From Flavobacterium microcysteis (GTDB lineage Bacteria; Bacteroidota; Bacteroidia; Flavobacteriales; Flavobacteriaceae): DNA of 64,000 nt. A program made the translations under genes and the position numbers. The stretch lies in contig NZ_VFJE01000048.1 of assembly GCF_006385255.1 (NCBI RefSeq), positions 1-64,000 on the forward strand, read 5' to 3'. Positions 1-7,517 of the stretch are shown here, piece by piece (positions within the stretch are counted from its first letter, which is position 1; each line of letters begins with the position of its first letter). The notes beneath the pieces are model-generated. The model did not search any database and was not told where the DNA came from. It saw only the letters and a program-made list of their open reading frames with translations.

Positions 1-779
1 TTACGGTGAACAAGTTGCCGGAGGTGACCCTTGCGGGAGGATTCTTCTGCGTGGACCCGGTAACGCTTGACCCTCTGAACACCTTCACCCTTGTGGCCAA
101 TACGGACAACGGTGCGAACCCAGCGGACTACACCTACGTGTGGACCAAGGACGGTGGCACCCTTCCCGATACGGGAGCTACCCTTGTGGTAGACGAGCAG
201 GGAAGCTATACGGTGACGGCCACCAATATCGCCACGGGCTGCGTGTCCGAGCCGTCTGACCCGGCCATCGTTACGGCCACGTCTGCGGCCATCATCACCG
301 ATGTTACGGTAACCAACGCCTTCACGGACAATGCGACCGTCACGGTAGTGGTGGACCCTACGAGCCTAGGGGACTACGAGTTCAGGCTTGACGAGGGCCC
401 ATGGCAGGACAGCAACGTTTTTGCGCCGGTATCTGCAGGGGAGCATACGGTATACGTTAGGGACAAGAACAACGGCGGCTGTACGGATACCGCACCGATC
501 AAGGTATCGGTTATCGACTATCCGAAGTACTTCACCCCGAATGCGGACGGCTACAACGACACGTGGAACATCATCGGGCTTGCCAACCAGCCAGAGGCAT
601 CGATCTACATCTTTGACCGCTACGGCAAGCTGCTGAAACAGATCAGCCCAGCTGGCGGGGGATGGGACGGAACGATGAACGGCCACCCGCTGCCATCGAC
701 CGACTACTGGTTCAAGGTACTCTATAAGGAGAACAATGCGAGCAAGGAGTTCAAGGCTCACTTCTCGCTGAAGAGATAA
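1..779 (+). CDS. 3' end of a large T9SS type B-sorted (gliding motility-associated C-terminal domain) surface protein
   Basis: The reading frame is open from the left edge, so the start lies outside the window; the internal GTG at 6 is only the first possible start codon. The visible 257 residues show Ig/PKD-like segments rich in Thr, Val and Asp with paired Cys, then a terminal domain of about 85 residues containing YFTPNADGYNDTW, IFDRYGKLLK and GWDG. This is the type B sorting domain (CHU_C family) that directs export through the type IX secretion system. Such proteins are usually very large adhesins or SprB-like proteins. Base composition is oddly GC-rich, with many GCC, ACG, GGC and GAC codons, unlike the AT-rich genes that follow. 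The family call is firm; the function of the whole protein cannot be judged from its tail. Confidence 0.9.
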   Translation, partial: TVNKLPEVTLAGGFFCVDPVTLDPLNTFTLVANTDNGANPADYTYVWTKDGGTLPDTGATLVVDEQGSYTVTATNIATGCVSEPSDPAIVTATSAAIITDVTVTNAFTDNATVTVVVDPTSLGDYEFRLDEGPWQDSNVFAPVSAGEHTVYVRDKNNGGCTDTAPIKVSVIDYPKYFTPNADGYNDTWNIIGLANQPEASIYIFDRYGKLLKQISPAGGGWDGTMNGHPLPSTDYWFKVLYKENNASKEFKAHFSLKR

Positions 780-821
780 TTAATTATAAAAGATAATTTT
801 GTTTAGGTTATTTTGATTGAA

Positions 822-862
822 AAAGGGAGCTTCTGTTTTATGGAAGCTCCCTTTGGATTTTT
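822..862. terminator. Rho-independent terminator, possibly bidirectional
   Basis: A 12-bp perfect stem (AAAGGGAGCTTC at 822-833 with GAAGCTCCCTTT at 843-854) with a 9-base loop is followed by a T-rich run. It lies 43 bases after the type B gene and 24 bases beyond the end of the convergent PepSY-like gene, so it could serve both. Confidence 0.85.
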
Positions 863-878
863 ATAAAAATAAATTTAA

Positions 879-1316
879 TTAATGGTCTATTCTTAAGAAT
901 TTTTCACCGGAATCAAATTCCAATTCCAAACCATTATTAAGATCAACTTCATAACCCCAACGACTCTTGTCTATTTTGGTAACATTCGCTTCTTTATAGT
1001 TTGCTTTTACATAAGCAGCTATTTTAGCAGGAATTGCTGAAGCTGGAATCGCTGTATGGTTTCCGTCTATCTCTTCCCAATTGCCTTTGCCGTCAAATTC
1101 AATTTCGATAGCATTGGAAAACTGCACTTTGTATTCTGTAGAAAAAACCTCCTTTTCTTTAACGATATAAGAAGGAGTTTCATTAGGGAAGTGCTTCTTT
1201 AAAAATGTCTGTGCATTTGCAGGAAGCTCGGCAGCTGTAATTGTAGTTTTTTGTGCAGAGACTGACAAGCTGAAAAATGTGCTTGCTATCAGTCCCAAAA
1301 TCATTTGTACTCTCAT
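879..1316 (-). CDS. PepSY-like (DUF2874-type) periplasmic protein
   Basis: This 145-residue protein has a Sec signal peptide ending near SVSA-Q (residue 21). The mature part is two PepSY-like repeats of about 60 residues, each ending in the pattern IEFDGKGNWEEIDG or LEFDSGEKFLRIDH. Proteins of this family are periplasmic and of uncertain function; in Bacteroidota they are often found next to two-component systems. Here it lies directly downstream of such a system on the same strand but after a 74-base gap with its own promoter. That promoter carries the same 19-base motif as the promoter of the response regulator gene. It is therefore probably a target of that regulator, and perhaps a feedback partner of the kinase (inference). 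Confidence 0.85.
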   Translation of the reverse strand: MRVQMILGLIASTFFSLSVSAQKTTITAAELPANAQTFLKKHFPNETPSYIVKEKEVFSTEYKVQFSNAIEIEFDGKGNWEEIDGNHTAIPASAIPAKIAAYVKANYKEANVTKIDKSRWGYEVDLNNGLELEFDSGEKFLRIDH

Positions 1317-1341
1317 GGCTAATTGTTTTAAATTTCTTATG

Positions 1342-1377
1342 CAAGATTACAAGCCGAATTTGGAAACAATTAGGAAT
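1342..1377 (-). promoter_or_regulatory. Promoter of the PepSY-like gene with a putative response-regulator operator
   Basis: On the minus strand a TTG (1367-1369) is followed after 17 bases by TAATCTTG (1342-1349), a good match to the Bacteroidota TAnnTTTG -7 box. The TTG sits inside ATTCCTAATTGTTTCCAAA (1359-1377), which holds two TTCC half-sites 11 bases apart. The same 19 bases occur at 3389-3407 before the response regulator gene with identical spacing to a -7-like element. Confidence 0.6.
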
Positions 1378-1390
1378 ACTATGGAAAAAC

Positions 1391-2662
1391 TTATTTTTTT
1401 GGAAAAATTATTTTAAACTGATGGCTGTTGTTGAAGCTATAAGCTATTGAAATAGAATAGGTGTTGGCAATTGATTTTACAATTGCCAGTCCCAGTCCGG
1501 TGGATTCATTAGTATTGGTATGCCTGTAGAATCGGTTGAAAATAACTTCCGGATTTAAAGGAAGATTTGCTCCGCTATTTGAAATCGTAAAGCTATTTTC
1601 ATCAATTAAGAAAGTAATCGAACCACCTTGATGATTATGGGTCACAGCATTTTTAAGTAGGTTATTTATTAATGCAGTGGCAAGTCCTTTATTCATACTG
1701 AAATGCAGTGAAGCGTTTTCAGTAACCGTAATTGAAATTTCTTTATAAGCAGCCAAGTCAGAAAAATCATCTGCCAATTGCTGAATAAGTTCATTAAAAT
1801 TGACGAGCTCTTCTTCCGCATATTGTTGGTTTTCAATTTTTGAAAGCATTAGCAACGATTTATTTAAACGAACCAATCGATTGAGCGTGTCTGCAATTTT
1901 GCCAATCTCAATCATCTGTTCTTCAGGTAAGGTGTTATTTTCTGCAAATAATTCGAGCTTGTTGATACTGATGGCTAATGGCGTTTGCAATTCATGCGAT
2001 GCATTTTCAATAAACTGTTTCTGGCTGGAGTAAATAACTTCGTTGCGTTGCAGCATTTCTTCTACTTCCTTCGCAAGTGTGTTAAATTCATCAATTGGCG
2101 ATTTTATAGGCTTTGGTTTAATTCCGGTACCCAACTTAAAGTTTTTGAGATTGCCCAGAATAGCATGAAACGATTTCCAGATTCGCTTTAAAAGAAAATG
2201 GTTTACGACCAGAATACTAATAACGAGCATCACATACAATCCCAAAAGAGCTACAGCAAGATCTTCGAGCAACTCGTCTTCTTCAACAATAGAAGCTTTT
2301 ATTATAAGCTCGTGCGGATTGCCGTTTTTATCATTGAAAACGGTCGTTAATGTTCGGATAGGTTCATCATCATCATCATATTCCATAAATTCCGACGAAG
2401 AAGAAAATTCGTCTTTTGAGGAATAGTCTCCTTTTGGTAATGGCTTTATTGTAAATTTATTGATTCCGAATTCCGGTGTGTTTAGTAGTTTTTCATCAGC
2501 AAAAGCCTGCCTGATAATGATGATTTTGGAGTTTTTCAGATCATCATCAATATTATCATACACTTCATCCAGAATAAGTACATAAAACAAGCCTGCCCAG
2601 ATCGGGATGACGACAAGAAGCGTAATTGCCAGATAGCGTAGTGTGTAATTCTGTAATTTCAT
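1391..2662 (-). CDS. Membrane sensor histidine kinase (OmpR-system partner)
   Basis: This 423-residue kinase has a first membrane helix at about 8-30, a periplasmic segment of about 100 residues that is unusually acidic (EYDDDDE near 94-100), and a second helix at about 134-158. A linker then leads to the HisKA dimerisation domain with the phospho-acceptor His223 in ENASHELQTPLA. The HATPase domain follows, with an N-box (NNLLKNAVTHN) and a G-box (STGLGLAIVKS). Its start codon overlaps the stop of the upstream response regulator by one base (TGATG), so the two are translationally coupled. The acidic periplasmic patch suggests sensing of a cation or cationic peptide (inference only). Confidence 0.95.
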   Translation of the reverse strand: MKLQNYTLRYLAITLLVVIPIWAGLFYVLILDEVYDNIDDDLKNSKIIIIRQAFADEKLLNTPEFGINKFTIKPLPKGDYSSKDEFSSSSEFMEYDDDDEPIRTLTTVFNDKNGNPHELIIKASIVEEDELLEDLAVALLGLYVMLVISILVVNHFLLKRIWKSFHAILGNLKNFKLGTGIKPKPIKSPIDEFNTLAKEVEEMLQRNEVIYSSQKQFIENASHELQTPLAISINKLELFAENNTLPEEQMIEIGKIADTLNRLVRLNKSLLMLSKIENQQYAEEELVNFNELIQQLADDFSDLAAYKEISITVTENASLHFSMNKGLATALINNLLKNAVTHNHQGGSITFLIDENSFTISNSGANLPLNPEVIFNRFYRHTNTNESTGLGLAIVKSIANTYSISIAYSFNNSHQFKIIFPKK

Positions 2663-3333
2663 CAGCTCATTTTATAACCAATGCCATACACTGCCTGTAT
2701 GTCGATTTCAGCATTGGCATCCTTCAGTTTCTTACGCAGATTCTTTATTTGCGAATATACAAAATCCAGATTATCAGCCTGATCCGTATGATCGCCCCAA
2801 ACATATTCTGCCAAGGCAGTTTTGCTAATCAACCGGTTAGGATTTATGACAAAATAATACAGAAGATCAAATTCTTTTCGATTTAAAACCAGATTTTCAT
2901 CGTTGACTATTACGCTTCTTTGCTCTGGCGATAAAGTCAAATTTTTCCATACGACAAGATTGTCGCCATTATGGCTTTTTCGGCGGATGGCTGATTTTAT
3001 ACGAGCATGCAATTCTGCAAGGTGAAACGGCTTACTCAAATAATCATCGGCACCCAAATCAAGTCCTTTTACTTTATCGTCAACCGCATCTTTTGCAGAT
3101 ATAATAATGATGGCTTCCTGTTTTCGCTGTTTTTTTATTTCGGCAAGCAAATCCAAACCATTTCCGTTGGGAAGCATGATATCAATTAGAACGCAATCAT
3201 AATCATAGGAGCCGAGTTTGTCCAGTCCGGAAATAAAATCATGGGCAGTTTCCACAATGTATTTTTCCTTTTCCAAAGATTGTTGGATTACTTCCCTGAG
3301 TCCGGCTTCATCTTCAATGATTAAGATTTTCAT
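2662..3333 (-). CDS. OmpR/PhoB-family response regulator
   Basis: The receiver domain (1-120) has the acidic pair E7/D8 with a further acidic residue at 9, the phospho-acceptor Asp51 in LIDIMLP, and Lys101 in LSKPF. The C-terminal half is a winged-helix Trans_reg_C domain, with KEFDLLYYFVINPNRLISK and a final IRAVYGIGYKMS-like wing (AVYGIGYK). It is the first gene of the regulator-kinase operon. A 19-base motif in its promoter recurs in the promoter of the PepSY-like gene, which suggests autoregulation and control of that gene. The 11-base spacing of the half-sites fits head-to-tail binding of an OmpR-type dimer. Confidence 0.95.
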   Translation of the reverse strand: MKILIIEDEAGLREVIQQSLEKEKYIVETAHDFISGLDKLGSYDYDCVLIDIMLPNGNGLDLLAEIKKQRKQEAIIIISAKDAVDDKVKGLDLGADDYLSKPFHLAELHARIKSAIRRKSHNGDNLVVWKNLTLSPEQRSVIVNDENLVLNRKEFDLLYYFVINPNRLISKTALAEYVWGDHTDQADNLDFVYSQIKNLRKKLKDANAEIDIQAVYGIGYKMS

Positions 3334-3371
3334 GCTTTCGGATTTTATAGCTTAAATGTATGAATTGGCAG

Positions 3372-3407
3372 CCAAAATAAAAGCAGATTTTGGAAACAAT
3401 TAGGAAT
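3372..3407 (-). promoter_or_regulatory. Promoter of the regulator-kinase operon with the shared operator motif
   Basis: The motif ATTCCTAATTGTTTCCAAA (3389-3407, minus strand) overlaps the TTG at 3397-3399. Seventeen bases further lies TATTTTGG (3372-3379), an imperfect -7 box. The arrangement is identical to that at 1342-1377, which supports a common regulator. Confidence 0.55.
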
Positions 3408-3420
3408 TGAAAAAGATAGA

Positions 3421-5040
3421 TTACGTCTTACTTTTCTTTACTCGCCTTAGATCCAGCATATTTAGAGGGTTTATACCCAGTCCGGTAACATTTTTTCTGG
3501 TAAATCGGGCAACTTTGTCGTAAAACAACGGAATGACCGGAGCTTCTTTGATAACTAGTGCATCCATTTTCTGGTACAATTCAAAACGTTTTGCATTATC
3601 AGTTTCTAAGAAAGCCTGCTCGTAGAGTTTGTCAAATTCTTCGTTTTTAAAGTGCGTATAATTTGGCCCGTTAGGAGCAAAGTTTTTACTGTAAAATAAT
3701 GAAAGATAATTTTCAGCATCAGGATAATCTGCAATCCAGCTTGCCCTGAAAAAAGAAACTTTTCCTGTTGCTATCGCCTGTCTTAAAGTTGCTGGAGGAT
3801 TGACGTCTATAGCAACATCAAGACCGATTTTTTTCCATTCCCGCTGCAAATATTCTGAAATATCAAGATAAGTAGCATTGGTACTCAAGGCAATTTTAGG
3901 ATTAGAATCACCAGTAGCTTTTTTATAAGCTGCTACTAGTTCTCTTGCTTTTTGGATGTTATAATCATATCCTGTTTTTGAGGCATCAAAACTTGGAAGT
4001 CCGGCAGGAATCATTCCGTTTATTGCAGGAGTTCCCATTCCGTTTCTGAGATAGGTTACTAATTTTTGTCTGTCAAATCCATAATTCATTGCCTGGCGGA
4101 TTCTTTTGTCGAGTACAGCCTTATCTTTTCCATCCATACGGAAGCCCAGATATTCCGTATTCAGATAAGGTCCGGTAATCATCGTGACATCATTTTTGTA
4201 TTTTTCCTGTAGTTGTCCGCTTTGTGTGAGGATTTCATCTTTATAAGACGGATGTAGTCCGGATACAAAATCAATTTTTCCTTGGGCAAACAAAAGAAAA
4301 CCACTTTGTTTATCGGGCAGAAAAGTTACGGCAACGGCTTCCAGATAAGGCAACTGCTGTCCGTTTTCATCTTTTTCAAAATACAACGGATTCTTTCTCA
4401 GTACAAGTTTTACGTTTTCTTCCCATAATTTAAATTGAAACGGACCGGTGCCTATTGGTCTGGTTCTAAAATCATAATCAGAAATAGCAAAAGCTTCTTT
4501 TGGAACCACCGAAGCATATTTCATAGAAAGCAGTCCTAAAAAAGCAGGAAATGGTTTCTTTAGCTGTATTTCAAACACGGAATCGTTTTTGGCCTTGAAA
4601 TTTTCTACATTCTGCATGATCCATCCGCCCGGCGATGCTATTTTTTCGTCTAGAAGTCGGTTAAAGCTGTATTCAAAATCGGGAGCATTTACGGTGCGGG
4701 TCGAATCTTTACTGTTTGCAAACACGCCATTTTTGTGAAAAAAAACATCTTTTCTTAGATTGAAACTATAGTTTTTTCCGTCTTCAGAAATCGTCCAGGA
4801 TTTAGCTAAGTCTGGTTTAATATTCAGGCTATCGTCCAATTGCACTAGGCCGTTATAAAGCTGGTTACACATCCAAATATTGTCCTGAGATTTTGCAAAA
4901 GCTGGATCAAGAGAGCTGACATTGGCATCCTGATTAAATCGGAAAACTTCATTGTCACGATTTTCTTCCGCCCTTTTTCCGCAGGAATATAAAGTTAACG
5001 TTATCCAAAATATTGATATATAGTGTATTGTTGATTTCAT
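3421..5040 (-). CDS. Extracellular solute-binding lipoprotein, family 5 (OppA/DppA-like)
   Basis: This 539-residue protein starts with a lipoprotein signal whose Cys20 lies in LTLYSCGKR. The remainder matches the peptide/nickel-binding SBP_bac_5 fold: SLDPAFAKSQDN near the start, YNGLVQLDDSLNIKPDLAKSW, then IGTGPFQFK and IRQAMNYGFDR in the middle, and APVIPLFYD near the end. Family members deliver oligopeptides to an ABC importer. No permease or ATPase gene is adjacent, so it is an orphan binding protein; its partner must be elsewhere or it works without one. Assignment to the family is firm; the substrate is not known. Confidence 0.9.
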   Translation of the reverse strand: MKSTIHYISIFWITLTLYSCGKRAEENRDNEVFRFNQDANVSSLDPAFAKSQDNIWMCNQLYNGLVQLDDSLNIKPDLAKSWTISEDGKNYSFNLRKDVFFHKNGVFANSKDSTRTVNAPDFEYSFNRLLDEKIASPGGWIMQNVENFKAKNDSVFEIQLKKPFPAFLGLLSMKYASVVPKEAFAISDYDFRTRPIGTGPFQFKLWEENVKLVLRKNPLYFEKDENGQQLPYLEAVAVTFLPDKQSGFLLFAQGKIDFVSGLHPSYKDEILTQSGQLQEKYKNDVTMITGPYLNTEYLGFRMDGKDKAVLDKRIRQAMNYGFDRQKLVTYLRNGMGTPAINGMIPAGLPSFDASKTGYDYNIQKARELVAAYKKATGDSNPKIALSTNATYLDISEYLQREWKKIGLDVAIDVNPPATLRQAIATGKVSFFRASWIADYPDAENYLSLFYSKNFAPNGPNYTHFKNEEFDKLYEQAFLETDNAKRFELYQKMDALVIKEAPVIPLFYDKVARFTRKNVTGLGINPLNMLDLRRVKKSKT

Positions 5041-5058
5041 TTTGAAAAATATTGTATG

Positions 5059-5066
5059 TAAATTTG
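5059..5066 (+). promoter_or_regulatory. Candidate -7 box for mtaB
   Basis: TAAATTTG matches the Bacteroidota TAnnTTTG consensus and lies 67 bases before the mtaB start. The nearest TTG (5031-5033) is 25 bases away, slightly longer than usual, so the -33 element is weak. Confidence 0.4.
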
Positions 5067-5132
5067 CAGGCTATTTGCAAAATGTAAATATAATTAAAGA
5101 TACCAATTCCCCAATTTTCGGGAATATTTATA

Positions 5133-6464
5133 ATGACAGAGAACAGAAAAAAAGTTGCTTTTTATACGCTGGGATGTAAGCTGAATTTCTCAGAAACATC
5201 TACTATTGCCCGAAACTTTCAGGACGAAGGTTTTGACCGTGTCGAATTTGAAGAAGTTGCCGATATTTATGTGATAAATACGTGCTCCGTAACCGAAAAT
5301 GCTGACAAGCAATTCAAGCAGGTTGTAAAAAAAGCAATGAAGCTCAATGAAAAGGCATTTGTAGCAGCAGTGGGTTGTTATGCTCAATTGAAGCCAGAAG
5401 AATTGGCAGCAGTTGATGGTGTGGATTTGGTTTTGGGTGCTACTGAAAAGTTCAAGATTACAGATTATATAAACGATTTGTCGAAAAATGATTTTGGCGA
5501 AGTACACTCTTGTGAAATTGGCGAGGCTGATTTTTACGTAGGTAGTTATTCCATAGGCGACAGGACAAGAGCCTTTTTGAAAGTTCAGGATGGCTGTGAT
5601 TATAAATGTACCTACTGCACGATTCCTTTAGCGAGAGGAATTTCGAGAAGCGATACAATGGAGAATGTGCTAAAGAATGCCAAAGAAATTTCACAGCAAA
5701 ATATCAAGGAAATCGTTCTTACCGGAGTCAACATTGGAGATTATGGAAAAGGAGAATTCGGAAATAAAAAACATGAGCATACTTTTTACGAATTGGTTCA
5801 GGAATTGGACAAGGTAGAAGGAATTGAGCGTTTGAGAATTTCTTCTATAGAGCCAAATTTACTTCGTAATGAGACCATAGAATTTGTTTCGAAGTCAAGA
5901 ACTTTTGTACCGCATTTTCATATTCCGTTACAATCAGGAAGCAACGATATTCTGAAAAAGATGAAACGCCGCTATCTGAGAGAAGTATATACTGATAGGG
6001 TAAATAAAATCCGGGAAGTTATGCCGCATGCCTGTATAGGCGTAGATGTTATCGTAGGATTTCCAGGTGAAACCGATGAACATTTTCTGGAAACCTATCA
6101 TTTCCTGAATGATTTGGATATTTCCTATCTGCATGTTTTTACCTATTCTGAAAGAGATAATACAGAAGCGGCAGCAATGCCAAACCCTGTTCCTGCAAAT
6201 GTGCGTGCTAAAAGAAGCAAGATGCTGAGAGGATTATCGGTTAAAAAGAGAAGAGCTTTTTATGAAGGCCAGTTAGGAACCAACAGAACAGTCTTGTTTG
6301 AAGGAGAAAACAAAGAAGGCTACATTCATGGTTTTACTGAAAATTATGTAAAGGTAAAAACGCCTTGGAATCCGGAATTGGTAAATACATTACATGAAAT
6401 CAACCTGACAAAAATCGATGAAGATGGAATGGTCAGAATGGAATTTTTAAATATTGAAGCCTAA
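5133..6464 (+). CDS. mtaB: tRNA (N6-threonylcarbamoyladenosine(37)-C2)-methylthiotransferase MtaB
   Basis: MtaB adds a methylthio group to t6A at position 37 of ANN-decoding tRNAs, using two iron-sulphur clusters and S-adenosylmethionine. The N-terminal UPF0004 domain has the three cluster Cys at 15 (LGCKLN), 51 (NTCSVT) and 82 (VGCYAQ). The radical-SAM domain has CDYKCTYC at 155-162, and a TRAM-like domain ends the 443 residues. The opening TLGCKLNFSET and the overall length are typical of MtaB rather than MiaB or RimO. It stands alone with a terminator overlapping its stop codon. Confidence 0.95.
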   Translation: MTENRKKVAFYTLGCKLNFSETSTIARNFQDEGFDRVEFEEVADIYVINTCSVTENADKQFKQVVKKAMKLNEKAFVAAVGCYAQLKPEELAAVDGVDLVLGATEKFKITDYINDLSKNDFGEVHSCEIGEADFYVGSYSIGDRTRAFLKVQDGCDYKCTYCTIPLARGISRSDTMENVLKNAKEISQQNIKEIVLTGVNIGDYGKGEFGNKKHEHTFYELVQELDKVEGIERLRISSIEPNLLRNETIEFVSKSRTFVPHFHIPLQSGSNDILKKMKRRYLREVYTDRVNKIREVMPHACIGVDVIVGFPGETDEHFLETYHFLNDLDISYLHVFTYSERDNTEAAAMPNPVPANVRAKRSKMLRGLSVKKRRAFYEGQLGTNRTVLFEGENKEGYIHGFTENYVKVKTPWNPELVNTLHEINLTKIDEDGMVRMEFLNIEA

Positions 6465-6484
6465 TTTAGATTAGGCTTTTTTAA
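6457..6484 (+). terminator. Terminator overlapping the mtaB stop codon
   Basis: AAGCCTAA (6457-6464) pairs with TTAGGCTT (6471-6478) around a 6-base loop and is followed by TTTT. The stem includes the TAA stop of mtaB and also touches the end of the convergent small gene. Confidence 0.8.
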
Positions 6485-6816
6485 TACTTATAATGGAATC
6501 GGATTTTAGTAATTCTAAAAACAGATTCCCCATATTTCTCGATAAACTCAAAAGAATTCCTGCCGGTTTGCTTAAAGCTCACAATTAGGGCTGCAGAAAT
6601 TTCAAAATACATCTTTTCACCCTCCATCATCATTCGGTCGCCGGTTTTTCTATAACCAGAACGGATAAGCGTAAATTCGGATAAATTCCATGTAGTAGAA
6701 TGGTGGTCAAAACTATCTTGGAGACTATACAGTCCTTCCGTGATTTCGGTTTTGCACCCGTAATATTTCTCGATGTTTTCGAAGAAGCTAAGAATTTTAA
6801 GATTTTCTTCCGTCAT
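6481..6816 (-). CDS. Hypothetical cytosolic protein, 111 residues
   Basis: I do not recognise a family. The frame is open back to 6939, but the extra 41 residues are translated from an interspersed palindrome (6871-6928), giving the HAKTQSRK string typical of such artefacts. I therefore choose the ATG at 6814-6816 (MTEENLKIL). The protein has no signal peptide or membrane helix. It begins with an amphipathic helix (ENLKILSFFENIEKYYG) followed by alternating beta-strand-like segments with many Phe and Tyr. It converges on mtaB. Confidence that it is expressed is moderate. Confidence 0.6.
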   Translation of the reverse strand: MTEENLKILSFFENIEKYYGCKTEITEGLYSLQDSFDHHSTTWNLSEFTLIRSGYRKTGDRMMMEGEKMYFEISAALIVSFKQTGRNSFEFIEKYGESVFRITKIRFHYKY

Positions 6817-6870
6817 CCGATAAAAATAATGGATTGTCAGAAACTTTACAACAAAAATATATTCGATATG

Positions 6871-6928
6871 TTTGCGGCTCTGCGTCTTTGCGTGAAAATA
6901 ATTGCTCGCAAAGACGCAGAGCCGCAAA
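6871..6928. repeat. Interspersed palindromic element, copy 1
   Basis: Two 22-base arms (6871-6892 and 6907-6928) are perfect reverse complements, with core GCGGCTCTGCGTCTTTGCG and a 14-base AT-rich loop. Related copies lie near 36.7 and 57.8 kb. It is intergenic, between the hypothetical gene and the small GNAT gene, and GC-rich against its surroundings. No transposase is nearby, so it resembles a REP/MITE-like dispersed palindrome. Confidence 0.85.
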
Positions 6929-7038
6929 GAGAAAGTCATTGAAGATTAAGGTTTTTTATGTTTTTCTTGTTTAGAGAAAACATAAATCGGTATAATTATT
7001 TTAATCTGTGGCTAATAAACTTAGCTAGACTCGCTAGA

Positions 7039-7323
7039 TTAAATGCGGATTCCCGGAGGGAGTAATTCTTTGTAGACAGGATTTTTTCTGAAAAAGGCTG
7101 CCGTTTTTGGATGTATTGGAACGACTTTTAATTTACGCTGTTCTGCAATCGACATGATTTCTTTTAGGAAGTCATTTATAAATTCGTCATTCTCAAAGGG
7201 ATCGGGAGTGAGTATTTTTGTCAGGAATATTTTTTTCTCCTGAAAAGAATATTCAATTGCAACTAGTTTTCCGTCAATATGGGCTTCAAACTGTCTTGAA
7301 AAAGTATTGTCTTTAATTTCCAT
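7039..7323 (-). CDS. Short GNAT-type N-acetyltransferase (COG2388/YidJ-like)
   Basis: This 94-residue protein matches the minimal GNAT family (PF14542). It starts with FEAHIDGKLVAIEYSFQEKKIFLTK-type beta strands. It ends with VVPIHPKTAAFFRKNPVYKELL, where the family signature is a V.P.C/H followed by a ffrknPeY string. These proteins keep only part of the acetyl-CoA fold, and their substrates are mostly unknown. The gene is monocistronic. The family call is good; the biochemical role is not known. Confidence 0.85.
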   Translation of the reverse strand: MEIKDNTFSRQFEAHIDGKLVAIEYSFQEKKIFLTKILTPDPFENDEFINDFLKEIMSIAEQRKLKVVPIHPKTAAFFRKNPVYKELLPPGIRI

Positions 7324-7517
7324 AATTCAAATAAAGATATTGTAGTGGTATCGAAGGTTTAAACGGCATGAGTTTTGATTTTAAAAAAACATCGGCGCTT
7401 CATAACTTATCGATTATTTAAAATGTTGAGAAGAGGTGTTTGGTATAAAAACCATAATTTTATACAAATTTCGTAATAAAAACCTTTTGTTGCTGTTATG
7501 ATAGCGTTAAAACAATT

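Noticed and set aside
366..761. Reading frames of 131 codons (minus strand) and 82 codons (plus strand, 388-636) inside the first gene
   Set aside because: They are shadows produced by the GC-rich codon pattern of the type B sorting gene; the main frame has clear domain motifs.
6817..6939. 41-residue N-terminal extension of the hypothetical gene at 6481-6816
   Set aside because: It is translated from the interspersed palindrome and gives the HAKTQSRK-type peptide typical of such repeats; the ATG at 6816 is a better start.
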